Of a stretch of 64,000 nt of DNA, positions 48,601-61,650 are shown piece by piece. This DNA is from Parus major (taxonomy: Eukaryota > Chordata > Aves > Passeriformes > Paridae). Made by a program: the position numbers and the translations under genes. The notes under the pieces are model-generated. The model was not told where the DNA came from, made no database searches, and saw only the letters and a program-made list of their open reading frames with translations. Position 1 is the stretch's first letter. Every line of letters starts with the position of its first letter. The stretch lies in contig NC_031770.1 of NCBI RefSeq assembly GCF_001522545.3, positions 90,501,076 to 90,565,075 of the forward strand. Direction: 5' to 3'.

Positions 48601-51600
48601 GCCAGTGAAAATTGAATGTTTTACAATACTAAAATGAGAGATTGCCCTGGGAAGTTGAACTCAAGTTTTTGAAACATAACATGCAACATTCATGACTAAT
48701 CTCCTTGTCATACGTTAGGAGAAGTAAATAATTCATTCTCACACTCACAGTTTTGGATGATTCTTATTTTTATTTTTTTATTGAAAGACAATGCCTAAAT
48801 CCATAAATGTTATGTCATATTTAGTTGTGGGGTAAATTCATATTTTCAGAAAGCACCACTTTTCTCATTAGCTGCTATTACATAGCATTCTAAGAAAATT
48901 TTAGTAGAGATTTAATTGAAAACCAGGATTAATTTCTGTGATCTTGTGTGGAAATAATACATATCCGTTGTTCTACTCTTTAAAACTGAAAATTATGCTT
49001 TAATTAAATCACTTAATTTAGTAGCTAGATTTAGAAGATACAAAGCTGAAAATGGTCTCAGTAAAACAGTAAGGGGGAATCTGGAGTCCTAGATCAATAA
49101 TAAATTTTAAAGCAAACAGAAAATTATCTGTTTTGGTACAGACTATGGGCTAAACTAAGCATGTCTGTACAGAACCATAATGAGACATTTTGTCATCTGG
49201 GATGCTGCCTCAGCTGGCTTTCTGCCTCCTGCCAGCTGCTGCAGTTGTCTTCTCTGGACCTGCTCACTCCAGGCTGAGGAGCTACACCAGCCATTTGCTG
49301 TTCTGATGTGCTCTACTATGGCTCAGTGGCTACATTGCTTATTGTGAAAATGTCTTGATGCTCAGAAAGTTGCATTACAGCAGTTCTATTTCCTGTGGTC
49401 TCCTTTTTGCTGTGACTGAAAAAAAATAAAGATTATTAATTTGAATAAGTGCCTGCTGCATAATGGTAGTTTTGTGAGGTGTTTTATAGTTTTACATTGT
49501 GGGCAAAGGAAACTGTGGAAATATCCAGTATATCTTGACACTTGGTATCTTGAGTTTTTCTATGATTTGTGAGAGATGAGAAGGATGAGAGCTGCCAAGC
49601 TTAAAAGATCTAATATCACTAAGCCTCAGGGGACTGCTGAAGAGCACTGAGAGAGGCCCACAGACTGATTCCAAGGTCAGCCAGATCACTTGGAAGACTT
49701 GACCTTTAGTATTCATTATCTTAGGTTTTGAATTATAAATGAAGTTTATATGCAGAAAACTTCTCCTGTATTATTTTTTTAATGTAACAATTTTTTAATT
49801 TGAAAAACCAGTTTTATATATGTGCTTCTCTGACTTTAAGACTTGAGCTTCTATTTCATCTCATAGATGGCCAATGGCTATGAAATATTAATGCTAACAC
49901 TAATATAAATAATAAATTAAACAATGAAAACTTCATCTTAAAAGGTCTAAGTTTTACATGAGAACAGACTTAAAGGTGCACATTCATTCCTGAAGGCAGG
50001 AATGAATCCTCATTTCTTCCAAGTAGAGTAAAGAATTGCCTGTTTGTAAATCAGACATAATGTTACTTTACGTTTCTACTTGGAGCACAAGTGGTAACCA
50101 CTTAGCAAGGTGAACTCCCTATCTAGTCTCTCCCAATATTTGTTATTCTAATTTATCTTAGCAGAGAGAACATAAATTCCCTGAATGGCTGAGCTAAGCC
50201 CTGGTTTTGCTGCAGGCTCCTGTTCTTGCATTCTGTGTGCCACTCCTAATGCCTTCAGAGGGTGTGCAAAGGGAGCGCTTCAGACCCTGTAACTCCGTAT
50301 CTGAATAAAGGCAATTTAATATTTTTCAGTTTCACTTACCAGTTCCTGCTCTGATGACAGTCTTGCTGCATGTCTTGCAGTTTCAACAATCTTTCTTTTA
50401 TTTTTGTTGTTGCTTCTTTATGAAAATTGTGATGTAGTTTTCCATAACACGCTGTTTCCTTTCAATATTCTCACCCAGTAGGGTAGCTCTCTATTGATTA
50501 TTTATTTTTGGAAGAACCTTACAACAGTCCTATACTGTGAGCCCTCGTCTCTTGAGAGATGAATTTCTAAAGTCTGTGAGCCTTCAGGAAAGAAAACAAC
50601 ACCTGAAAGTAGAATTATTCTTTGAACTGTGATGTGCCTGTGTAGTACATATTCAGCCTTACAACATGGAATGTTAAAAAAACTCTCTTCAATTGTACTA
50701 TTTTTTCAGGTTATATTTGTATGAAAATTATTGGCCATTTTCTAAGTCTTCCTGTTAAGGAACCATAAAACAGCTGGAAAATGGATGTATTTATTTTTCT
50801 GAAAGCCTCCTGTGTTAAGCAGCCATGGTGGCAAGTTTAGGCAAATTTCTTACAGTGCCACTGTGGATGTGCTTGGACTTGAAGGAAACAAACTGTGAGT
50901 AGAGAGTTTATTTTCTTGGTTTACTGGTTAATTTAGTTGAATTGAATAGGCAAAATGCAAACCCTGACCCTCATCTCCAAGGTTTTGCATATCTGTCGTG
51001 GTGGGAGGCCTGTGTTGATGGCCATTAAGTAAGTCAGAGTTTAAATTTTTGGGATCATTAAGAAGGACTTGCTCAAGGCCTCATCAGCAAGTATGCAAAA
51101 ATAAACTTGAGCTGCTTGATACTTAATGAAATAATTTTCTTCCCTTAATTACAAAGATATCTTTGTCTTGAAGAAAAGTCCTTTACTGAAAGGAGAAAAA
51201 AGGGTAAATGCATGACAGATTCTTCTGCATAGTTTAGGTGACTGTTCACAGCTCTCTTCTCTAGCTCCTTGGTATGACAACTGTTAGGACACCTGGCTGT
51301 TTGCCATCTTCCCCAGTAACACCTTCTTTCTAATTAAGGTCTGTCAAGTCCTGTGGGGTTTGTGTTTACCCTGAGGGGCAGAAAGAGCAGAGCTGCTTTG
51401 CAGCTTTGGCTGCCTTGTGGGCCCATCACACTCAGCGCTCACAGGCTCTCCCACCATCCCACACCTTTGCTAAAAAGTAGATCCACAGTGACTTCTGTAC
51501 TGTGAACAGGAGTGCAACAAGTACACAGGGATTTTCACCTCTCTCTCTCACTTAGTTGTTTTTCTAAACATTTGGAGCCAAATGTGGCAAGTGACTGATT

Positions 51601-53002
51601 TAACAGAGGGCAGAGACAATACACAGTCAGATATAGTTGACTGGCCAAAATTTTTACCTTTGTAAAATTGTTACATCTTCCTTGACATTGTAAGATTTAT
51701 TATTCTTAACAGAAAAAACCCACTCATCATAAAGGAACATTTATAAATTGAATATGTCTAAGGCTTGCTCATTAGCTCATTTTCCTTTTTCCTCTCCATG
51801 AGAAGCCAACAGATCAGTGCTTCCTTTTTGGGTTCCATCCCACTTGGAGCCTTTCAGAGAAAGATTAGGGGGTCTCCTTCCTTGGAATCAGCCACTCTGC
51901 CTGCACTACTGTACTTTGAATCACTTCTCTGACTGTTTTTTGGGAAACAGAATACAAAGGCACATTCATATTAGCCATCCTGATGGCAGTTGTGAAAGAA
52001 TGTGGACATTGTGTACCAGAAAAACCTGCTTTTTAGAGATCATTGAGGAGAATTTCTCAGTCACTATACCTTAGGTTAAAATAAGAGTACATATTTTTAT
52101 TATATATTATATAGAAATACAATAATATATGCAATTAGTATGTAAGTCAGTAAGAAGCTCAGTGAAAGGAATTTAGAGTTTCTTTTTGAACTGTTATCAA
52201 ACCTACTTCTGGCAAACTGGAAGTGTTCCACAGCCCTGAAGACCTTCCATTGAGAAAGCTCTACTAGAGTCATTTAGGTGACAAGGTGAATTTAGAAGCA
52301 CATAGCATAGTAACCAATGCACAGTCCTATAACCAATCTACTCAGCACCAATAAAATGTGAAAATTAGGATCATGGAACAGTCTACTCTGATCCATTTGA
52401 ATTACTGTCCCTTTTGAATTCAGCAACATTACAAATTCCAGAAGATCTTTTGCAGATTAGAATTTTGATTTTTGTGTGATGCCGTAAATCACAAGGGAAG
52501 AATAGGAAAGTTGGTGGATAAAAACATATGTCTCTTCTTGAACATGTATTAACATATTTGGCTTTGATCATATGTTTGGGGCAGAACAGTTAAATGTCCA
52601 CCTGGGTGGGGGCATTTGTGCACAAACTGGCACTGTATTTACCTGCTGCTGTTTGGGTACATATGACTATGACAAATATTACAGACAATGAATAGATTAC
52701 TAATTAGAAAATAATATATGTGATTTGGACATCTTGCAAAATCTATCTTTCTCTTCCAGCGTATACATCGAGGTGCACTGATATATAACACAACAAACAC
52801 TAAGGTATTATCTCAAATTGAGAAAATGAGGAGAAAAGTTATGCAACACATAGCTTTACATGATCAGAGAATGCACTGTGGGTTGCTAGAGCTTCATCTG
52901 AAAGTAGAGACCAACTATATTTTCATGAGTTACAGAAAGAAGAGAATCCTCTGGATCTTTATTCTTTTTTATATTATTAAAATAAAAATATTATTGTTAA
53001 TT
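45658..53002. other. Long unique AT-rich stretch, nothing recognised
   Basis: About 7.3 kb without a supported gene or confident repeat, the longest repeat-free block here. A 9-bp inverted repeat (46754-46762/46771-46779) and a T12 run before AGG at about 47572-47584 are the only visible structures. GC-richer patches occur at 49200-49310 and 51350-51480. Open frames of 60-116 codons (46176, 46217, 47399, 47696, 49492, 51817, 52383, 52826) lack domains. An A/T-only-like stretch (52095-52132 and 52960-53000) leads to the next CR1. Confidence 0.5.
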
Positions 53003-53455
53003 CTTAGAATCATAGAATATTAAGGGCTGGAAAGGACCTTAAAGATCATTTAGTGTCAAGCACCTTTGCCCTGTGCAGGGTCACCTCCCACTAGACCAGG
53101 ATGCTCAAGGTCTTACCCAGTCTGGCTTTGAACACTGCCAGGGATGGGACATTCACAACCTCCCTGTAAACCTGCTCCAGTGTCTCAGCAATCAAACAAT
53201 AAAGAGTTTCTTCCTAATATTGAGCCTAAATTTCCACTCTTTCAATTTGTACCCATTGGTCTTCATTCTATCAGTACAATTCCTGACAAAGAATCCTTCT
53301 CTGGCTTCCCTGTAGGCCCCTTATGATGCTGGAAGGTTCTTGTGAAGTCTCCTCCACACAACCTTCCCTTCTCCAGCCTGATCAGTCCCAACTTTCTCAG
53401 CCTGTCTTTATAGCTGAGATGCTCCAGTCCTCTTATCAACATTATGGTCCTGCAA
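53003..53455 (-). mobile_element. CR1 LINE 3' fragment, 5'-truncated
   Basis: The plus strand starts TTAGAATCATAGAATATTAAG (reverse of the tail), then GGCTGGAAAGGACCTTAAAGATCATTTAG, CACTAGACCAGGATGCTCAAGG, GGGATGGGACATTCACAACCTCCCTG, TCTCTGGCTTCCCTGTAGGCCCC and TTCTCCAGCCTGATCAG-CCCAACTTTCTCAGCCTGTCTTTATAGCTGAGATGCTCCAG, ending near TGGTCCTGCAACCC. This is the standard avian CR1 3' end on the minus strand, with moderate divergence and no intact frame. Open frames 53073-53315, 53144-53326 (plus) and 53263-53460 (minus) are CR1 sequence. Confidence 0.95.
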
Positions 53456-54614
53456 CCCAAATGTGAACATTTAGCAGCCCTGGATATTTTTATTTATTTT
53501 CTTTTTCTAGAATGAGAATTATCGGTTTTTGGATAGATTTAAAGTTAATGCATGTTTTCCATCATGACTTGAACTAATATTTTATTGGAATAATGATACT
53601 TGGTGGAATCCTGTTTCTCTTTAAATCAGCTGCCAAATTTCTACTGATTTATTAGAGACAGCCTTTAAAATGCATACTTTGATTTTGCACATCATCTCTA
53701 CAAAAGTACACTGATTATCTAGTAATGATTTTATTTGAATAATGAGGTCTCTTCTCTGAAGTTGTAGGATAATTTATTTGCATTTTGAATTAATTTGTGA
53801 CTGAGATATTTGAGATAATTGTGCTTGCTGAAACACCCAAGGAATATAAAGAGATCCATACAAATCTTGAATGAAATACAATTACAGTTATCAGAAAGCT
53901 TATAATTTGGAGCTTTTCAGCAGCTTTCATGGTAATTTCCTTCAATGCAATCCAAATATTAGGTCCTCAGCAACAGGAACATTTTTCCTGGTCATTCATC
54001 AACCCTGATACTGCTGGGTAACTTCTGCAACACCTGATACATAATCCATGATATATGGATTTCTCTTCAGGCCTCCACTTCTCATGGACCACAAACTAGA
54101 GGAAGCCATCAGCTGTAAGAAGTCTAGTTTTAAGCTGTATAGAAACTTCTATTTTCTGTTTCATTTACTTATAAACTCTGTCAAAATAGAGTACAACTAC
54201 AAACTGGTATGTGTCATGGAAGCCAAGACTTTTTCTTTTCCAGACAGGATATCACTCTGAAGTCCTGGTCTAAAGGAGTGCATCTGTCCCACTCAATGCT
54301 ACATAAATAATTTTCAGAGTATGGAAGTAGGGTGAGGTTATTCCAGACAGCTGCCAGACATAGGCATTAAAGACTGGTACTGGAAGGAGTGACTGTGGCA
54401 TGAAAGAATGGCACCAAACCAAGAACCATGTGGTCTGATGGCCTAACTCACCATCTTCACCTTTTTGTTTCTTTCCTGGTCTCATTCCTGTCCATCATAG
54501 TTTTCAGTTATTTCTTCCTTCCTGTAGGAAGCCAGACAGAACTGATAATCTATAGCAACATGTCAGACTTTTACTGTAATATTTTTCACTATATGTGTGA
54601 AATATAATATATTA
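53456..54614. other. Unique AT-rich DNA, nothing recognised
   Basis: No gene or repeat recognised. The short frames 54048-54260 (plus) and 54270-54485 (minus) are unsupported. Confidence 0.5.
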
Positions 54615-54660
54615 AAGTATATAATTTTATATACTTATAAAAGTATAAGTAATTTTACTT
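54615..54660. repeat. Three overlapping AT-rich hairpins
   Basis: AAGTATATAA-TT-TTATATACTT (54615-54636), ACTTATA-AAAG-TATAAGT (54633-54650) and AAGTAA-TT-TTACTT (54647-54660) are perfect inverted repeats that share ends. They form alternative, mutually exclusive stem-loops in 46 bp. Confidence 0.9.
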
Positions 54661-57600
54661 TATGTGTTTGGCAGTGATAGGTAGTTTCAACACAACTTGA
54701 AGTGATGCCTTTTCTAAGTTATTTGTATAATTTGCTAACTTTTTATACACCAGTGGTTTCTATTCCCGGTGGGAGACCTTACCTCAACTTCTTTTACACA
54801 CAATTCAACTCTTCTTTCTTTAAAAGGAACCCAAGAAAAACAGGGTGTGGACCTGGCCTTGCAGATGTGATTCTGAATTTCTCACTGAATCTTCACTGTA
54901 ATGCTGTGGAGTACTGTGGGGCTCTGTGGATCTGTTTTTGTGGAACAAGAATAAGAACTGGGATGTGACAGTTATTACAATGAGAGAATTTGCCTGCCCT
55001 AGAACTCAGAAAATGCCAGGGACCTCAAATGAAGTAAGGCAGCTTGATGCTTTCATGAGTGTACTGTTTGAGGCAGAGCAATGATTAGTGGGATTTATTG
55101 AAGTATTGACTCAACATAATATTTTGGAACTATAAAATTGTACACAATTTACAAGCTATTTATTGAACTGTCAGGCTGAGCACGCTGCTGGCCTACATAG
55201 GGGCAGGATTGTTTGTCAACTTGTCCCTTGCCTCTTATTGCTTCCCAGTGTCTGTAATGCACTTGTTGTGTCTTTTTCATAATTATACTCCTATTTCATA
55301 TAAGTTGTAAAGCCCTGGGCTCTTTTTGAACTGTACTGATCTCAGTTGAGCTCTTCAGAGTGCAAAGGTCTGCCTGCAGGGAAGTGGGCTGAAGGACAAC
55401 AACCATTTAAAGGGAAAGACCTCGCTTAACTTTGCACACTCTGAATACAAAACCCCTCAAAGATATTCTCTATCAGGCACTCTGTGACAGGATTTTAAAT
55501 GAAGCAGTTTCTCAGCTACAGGAAGAGTGGTGTTTTTCTATGACAATTGCTCCTGATTAAGACATTATGACATTTTGAAATGTGTTTGAGAGCTGAGGTA
55601 GGTCCATGTTCCCTTTACAACAGTGAGGCAGGTGAGTATGTCTGATAATCTCAAGGAGGAGATCTTGGCCATCAAAATTTATGCATCTAAAATGAACAGG
55701 CCAGGTCTTCTCCTTGGATCTTCTAGGAAATATGTCATTCTTTTTACATGACTTCTCTGCCAAATAGCTGCATGTGCTTGCATCCAGCAGACTGACTTTG
55801 CTGTATCTGCATGATTAAGTTTGCTTTTCAGCCCATGGTGAGAGGAGATAACATCTGTGCAAGTGCTAGCCTTGCAGTGTCTCCACAGGCAGAGGCATGT
55901 CTGGCTTAACTGGGAACAGAAACATGTGGCCCTTTAAGCTTGACTCACCCCACTGCTGTCCATAGAAGAAACTTCAAGCCACAGCAGTTTTCTGTGAGGC
56001 TGCTCTTCCTTTTTCCCTTTCCCTCCCAGCTGTCATCTCTCACAGCTCAGAGTAGGCATTGCCATTCATGGTACCATGTTTTAAAATTTCCAGCCTCCAA
56101 AACCCTTTATGCTTGATCACGGTGTCTCTGAGCGGTCAGTGAAGCCAGCAGTTTTTATCTACCAATTAACCCCAAGATTTATTCATCAGTGATACATTGG
56201 GAAACACTTCTGTGGAAGCAACCTGGTTTGCCACCAGCAATGTCCTTCAGTGTACAGTTGTGTAGCACAAAAATAAAATGTGGCAGCAGAAACTAGGCTG
56301 GACAACAGACAATAGCCCCACTGCCTTATACAATATTAATAGGTTGGCATTGTAAAAGCCACAGAAACACTTTAAACTGAACTTTTTTATCAGATTCCCA
56401 GTACAAAGCACTCCAAATACCATCAGCAATTTAATATTAGGAGCTCTCCTTCTGTACATAGGGAAGAGAAAAAATCAGATTACTTATGGAAATTAGTAAA
56501 TCACTAGAAAGTAGGGTTCACTTTATTTCAACAAATGGAGGCACCACCATTTCATTACTGTCAATTTCCAATGTCTTTTACTGGGTGAAAGTTGTTTTGA
56601 TATTGTTTCGTTTCCCTCAGAGAAGGTACTAAATTAAAATGGTGACACTAACAAAAGGATTGGGGTGGCTGAGATGGGTGTGTGAGGCAGGCAATCATTT
56701 ACATTTGTCTTTCCATTATAGGCTAAGCTTTTGTAATTCAAGATATAATTTATACCTCAAAATACATTGGTGAAAGATAACCATTTCTAAGAGATACCCA
56801 CTATCTCCCATTCCTGGGATTTCTCCTGGCTCAAGCTGCCACTTCTGTTCTTTGTTCTGTGCTGCAAGGTACGGTACAAAGCTGCGGCAATTCTGGGTGC
56901 TTGTCCTTTAGTCAAGAGAGCCTTAATGAAGCTGTCAGCAATGAGAACAGAGATATTTGCTAGAAATTAAATAAGAAAGTCTGTGTTAAAATGTATTGAT
57001 CCCCCTATTTCATATTTTGCAATATTATTTATACTATTTTCTTTATATTCTACAATCTTAATCTCATATGAAAAAAGTCAAAAATATGTGGGTACTGCAC
57101 AGAAATTATGAAAAGCTCTTTCAAAGTTACTGTTTTCTGAGATCTCAATATTTAATGTGCACTGAACTTAAACTATGCACTCATTTTCTGTGTCCTTAAC
57201 AACAGTATTATCCCTCAGCTGCAATGTCTCTGAGAGGAACCTTCATGTCTACTGCTCCCTATGAGTTCACACATCTGTCTGGTGTGAATTCTGCTCACTC
57301 TCCCTCTACCCTTGTTTTCTACCTTAAGTGTTCTCACCTTGAAAAGGTGCATTTCACATATCAATCTAGTGCTTCAAAAAATGAGTGATTTTGAAAGCAG
57401 AGAAAATTTTAAATTCCCAGGCCTGCAGGCCTCATCCATACTTTAGTCTTTCTTTTCTCTTGCTTTGCTTAATTTTGTTTTTTTTTTATCCTTTTCTGAG
57501 GTGTCTTTTTGTTTGTTTGGTTGTTGTTGAGCTATTTTGGTTTTGTTGATTTTGTTTTTCCTTTTTCTTGAATTCCTTATTTTATTCTGGTTAATATGAA

Positions 57601-58075
57601 CTCTGGGTATCAGAAACTTAAGCTGGTATAGAAAAATATATATAGAACAGCTATATATATGTTGTTCAGGAGATTAAGGAGAAAAATGTCATTTTTGTAA
57701 TGACAGAGATCAAAACCCAAAACACAGAGAAGCTTGTTGAAGACATAGGCACACTGACAGAAAACACAGAAGTTGGAGACATCCATTTGGGGACAGGCTA
57801 CTTAGAACATCTGTAAAGATCCAGATCTCTAAGTGCCAATAGGGAAGTACAGGGTTTAACACTGGAAAAAGCACTTAATTTAGAATAGAAAAGGAAATTA
57901 GAATGGAAAGCATAGCTGCCTTGAAAAAAGCACCACAAGAGTTTCTCTCTTCTTCTTCTTGGTGGCTTTGGAGGAATGAGACTTTATGCACATTTATTGC
58001 AAATGAAATACTTGACTAAATTTAAAAAATCCTCAACCAACACCCACCCCAAAATCTCCCAACCCTCCAAACAAA
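54661..58075. other. Unique DNA, nothing recognised
   Basis: No supported gene. The frames 54702-54968 (plus), 55557-55763 and 56247-56459 (minus) are short and without motifs. A T/G-rich low-complexity stretch lies at about 57475-57570, and a 10-bp ATATATATAG/CTATATATAT hairpin at 57636-57660. Confidence 0.5.
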
Positions 58076-58104
58076 GAAATAAATAAACAAATAAACAAAT
58101 AAAC
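58076..58104. repeat. (AAATAAAC)n microsatellite
   Basis: AAATAAAC-type units repeated about 3.5 times. Short. Confidence 0.88.
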
Positions 58105-58548
58105 ACCACATCTCAGTAAAGCTGGATGCATCACTTTTCCTTTATGAGGAAACAAGGACAGGTTGGTTCAGATGGGCTGGAGACTGTCATAGTTATGTTT
58201 GAAATCTAAACCTGTATCCTTTAAAACAAAGTCAGAGAGAAAGAGACGAGAGAACAGGCAGAAAAGCAAAGTTAAAACTACCATTAAGTTTCCCTATACA
58301 AACTCTTCCTAGCACTGTGTTAAAGGACCTTTTCTCTGTAGCCTGAGTACAGACAGAGTAAAACATTAATTATCAGCTGTCAAAAGATATTCCTGGCCAC
58401 AGGAATATGTTTCAGTTTCTTTCTGCTATTGTATAAAGCATCTGGGCTATATAATTTTCTTGCTTTTATCACTTGTGGAATTTCAGGACACTTTCAGAAT
58501 TAAGCAAATCTGAGTTATGCTTCCTGAGACAATTTGAAGAATCAAAAT
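58105..58548. other. Unique DNA, nothing recognised
   Basis: No gene or repeat recognised between the microsatellite and the CR1 fragment. Confidence 0.5.
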
Positions 58549-58822
58549 CTGGGTGAAGAACCTTCTCCTGATATCCAACCTAAACCTCCCCTGGCACAAC
58601 TTCAGGCCATTCCCTCAGGTCCTGTCACTGTCACCACAGAGAAGAGATCAGTGCCTGCCCCTCCTCCTCCCCTCACAAGAAGCTGTAACTGCAGTGAGGT
58701 CTCCCCTCAGTCTCCTCCAGGCTGAACAGACCAAGTGCCCTCAGCCACTCCTCATACAGCTTCCCCTCAAGGCCCTTCACCATCTTTGTTGCCTTCCTTT
58801 AGATGTTCTCTAATAGTTTTGA
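58549..58822 (-). mobile_element. CR1 LINE internal fragment lacking its 3' end
   Basis: The plus strand reads CTGGGTGAAGAACC, CTGATATCCAACCTAAACCTCCCCTGG, AGAGATCAGTGCCTGCCCCTCC, CTCCTCCAGGCTGAACAG, AGCCACTCCTCATACAGC and CTTCACCATCTTTGTTGCC, then ends in TTCTCTAATAGTTTT. It is the same CR1 type as the copy at 32.4-33.1 kb, in opposite orientation. The last ~200 bp of the element (3' UTR end and tail) are absent at 58549, although CR1 insertions normally keep the 3' end, so a secondary deletion is likely. 58566-58718 matches 32744-32896 with a single difference. The open frames 58534-58725 and 58553-58813 are antisense readings of this fragment. Confidence 0.93.
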
Positions 58823-61078
58823 GCTATTACCAGTAACTAAAGACATTTCTTTAGTTAGTAGCATCCATGTTTCCATTAGAAGGATTTTCAAGTGTTCTTT
58901 TATCTGAAGAATTCTTCTTACTGGAACAAGTCTTGTACTGGAAATCAACCCAGGGGAAGTTTTTGAATGAAGAAAGTGGGGGGCGGGGGGAAATAAATAA
59001 GAAACGGAGACATTATTAGAAAGAGTGGAAGGTAGAAAAGAAAGGATGAAAACCAATTATGATAAATTTGATAAGGGAGACTGCTAAAGTCAGAAAAATT
59101 TCAATGCCGTCACTCATTCCTATCTGTTCAAAATGTGTCACTCAAAGAGCTGCACATAACGTGACAGCTATTCTCTCCCTCAGACCATCTATTTGGCTTC
59201 CATAGTCCTGGGACATAATGACCTTTTTTCCTATGTCCTGTGACAGCCTAATAATTTGCACTTACTGATATTTCCTTCCAAAAGGCACCCTTAACATCTA
59301 AAGGTTTGCCATAAGGCTTAGGGAGCATTAACCTGTATAAAAAGCTACAGCTCTAAATAATTTTCACATTTTTTGAGAAAATCCAAATGGCCAAGCTGTA
59401 TTTCTTCAGCATCAACTCTTACTATATAGTCAATCTTGGTTTCTCCTTATCTTTTTTTTAGGTTAATGCATAATTTTTTATTTTTGTTCCATTATTTCAT
59501 GCTACAGAATTGCAACAGAGGCTGATAGCAAGTAATATGTTTATGTCTGAAAAGTTGTTTCTACAGTAGCTCTTGATCTGTAAACAGAACATGTTCTTTA
59601 AGATACTTATTCGCAGTCAATAAAAATACCCATGTGAGTAAAGGATATAGGGAGTAAACCATAGATTAATAATGAAAACACGTCTCTGCTATACACAGTG
59701 AGAAAAAAACCCCAAATGAAACCACAAAAAAACCTGCAGTATGTTTAGCAATAGATCTTCCTCAAAGCTGAGATTCCCAGAAATAAATAAGAGACTTAGG
59801 ATAAATCCCACTGATTTTCAGTGGAACTCGGGCTCCCAAATCCTACCCCAAATCAATCAATTTTATTTATACTGTAAGCCACTTCTTTTAGTCAAAGGAA
59901 AAACAGAAGGGCTCTGAGTTCTTATGTCAAAGATCCCTGTGTTTTCTGTGGTTTCCATAAGTACAATTTCAGCTCTATAATTACTGTTTTCCTGTTCCTA
60001 ATAAAAAGTTGTTCAAAGCTATTCAACTGCAATTACTGGAGTCTGATTGCCTCATTGGTTTCTGTTTGCCACAAGGTGAGACTTAATTTTAAAGTAGTAC
60101 ATGGACTTGAAAGAAAATGTGCACATTGGAAACAGAGGGAGCTCATTTTTCTTTTAACTGGAAAAGCTTTGAAGGCTGGATGATCTGAAAGTAAGAGCAG
60201 GAGAAGTATGGGTTTGGGGTTATTTTTTTATTAAATCAACAGGGGAAATAGTCTTAATTTTCCAGAAGATGAAATTTTCTTAAGGGTTATGATCTGAATT
60301 ATTTTTATTGTCTGTTTGATAAAAGTATGCTACATTGATTTTACTAAACTAAAATTTAATAGCCAGCAAATATCCAGTGCACTGTACTATAAACTTGAGC
60401 ATACCACGGGAAGGAGGAAGTGTTATGGTGCTTTCTAACCAGCATGTCCAGATATATCAAAAAAGATGATGAAAAATTTTAGACATTGTGAAACACCATT
60501 TAAGAGATAATGATTACATATACACTGAGGAATCAGCATCAGCTGAAAAAAACCCTAGATTTGAAAATTAGAATCTAAGAATATTAAAGGAGATATTACT
60601 ACTCAGAATTATACATGACTTTGAAGCACATACTTGTGCAATGGGCAAAATATTTTCAAGACCTGCAGCTTTCTGTTTCTTGCACATTCTTTCTGTATTT
60701 TTACACAAAAATAATCTTAATTCCATGTAGTATTATTTTTCCTTCCCATCCATTGAGATGCTAGGTCTTTGAAATTACACTCAAATCTCCACTCCCACAG
60801 CTATGCAGAAGCTAGTTCAATATGCTGGCTTTGGCCTCACTACAGTCTTCAGTGTCAGTAATGGAGTTTTGCCAAGCTATCCCTTATTTCAAGAGACACC
60901 ACTACCCCATAAAAGAGCAGGTATTTTATATACTCCTGTCACCTCTTGCTGTAACACTGCTATTACCTATATATCCTTCAGTCTCCCATCACTTCTAGCT
61001 AGAATACACCAAGACCTTTTAGAATGAAAGAACTATTTCGATGGAAACAACTCTAGTTTGCTAGACATCTAGAAGATA
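58823..61078. other. Unique DNA with possible old sauropsid repeat motif
   Basis: No gene is supported. At about 59795-59850, TAAATCCCACTGATTTTCAGTGGAACTCGGGCTCCCAAATCC resembles a motif common in turtle, crocodile and bird DNA (GATTTTCAATGGGACTTAGGCTCCTAA). I cannot name the family with confidence. A short G-rich run (GGGGGGCGGGGGG) lies at 58978-58990. The frames 58799-59056 (minus) and 60803-61027 (plus) have no domain. Confidence 0.45.
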
Positions 61079-61650
61079 TTCATAGACTCAAAGAACAATT
61101 TGGGTATAAGGGGATCTTTAAAGATGATCTAGCCTTGCCTGTGGGCAAGAACACAACCAGACTAGGTTGCTCAAAGCCCCATACACCCAACCTTAGACAC
61201 TTCAGGGATGAGGCATTCACAACTTCTCTGGGCAAGCTCTTCTAGTATCTCACCATACTCAAGATAAATTTCCCCCTTATGACCTGCCTAAACCTACTGA
61301 CTTTCAGTTTAAACATGCTTCCTTGCTATGCCACCATGGGTCTTGGTAAAATATCTTCCTCTATCTTTCTGGTTAGCCCCTTTTTTATTACGAAAGCCCA
61401 AAACACTGACTTACTGGAACTTTCTCTTCTCCATTCATACTTTATCCATAGGAAATGAGTTCCAGCCCTCTGATCATCTCTTCTCTAGACCTGCTCCAAC
61501 AGCTGCATGTCTTTTATATGCTGTGGACTCCAGACTGCATTCAGTACTGCAGGTGTGGATCTCATGTGAGCAGAACAGAGGGGGAGAATCACTTTCCTTG
61601 ACGTGCTGACATGCTTGATGCACCCTTGGTTGATGGTTGGCCATCAGATT
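61079..61650 (-). mobile_element. CR1 LINE 3' fragment, 5'-truncated
   Basis: The plus strand starts TTCATAGACTCAAAGAAC (worn tail), then TCTTTAAAGATGATCTAG, AGACTAGGTTGCTCAAAGCCCCATAC, CAGGGATGAGGCATTCACAACTTCTCTGGGCAAG, CCAGCCCTCTGATCATCTCTTCTCTAGACCTGCTCCAACAG, TTCAGTACTGCAGGTGTGGATCTCATG-TGAGCAGAACAGAGGGGGAGAATCACTTTCC and GATGCACCC, fading after TTGGCCATCAG. It reaches further into ORF2 than the CR1s at 7.5 and 53 kb and is the most worn of the three. The frames 61328-61609 (plus) and 61474-61662 (minus) lie within it. Confidence 0.93.
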
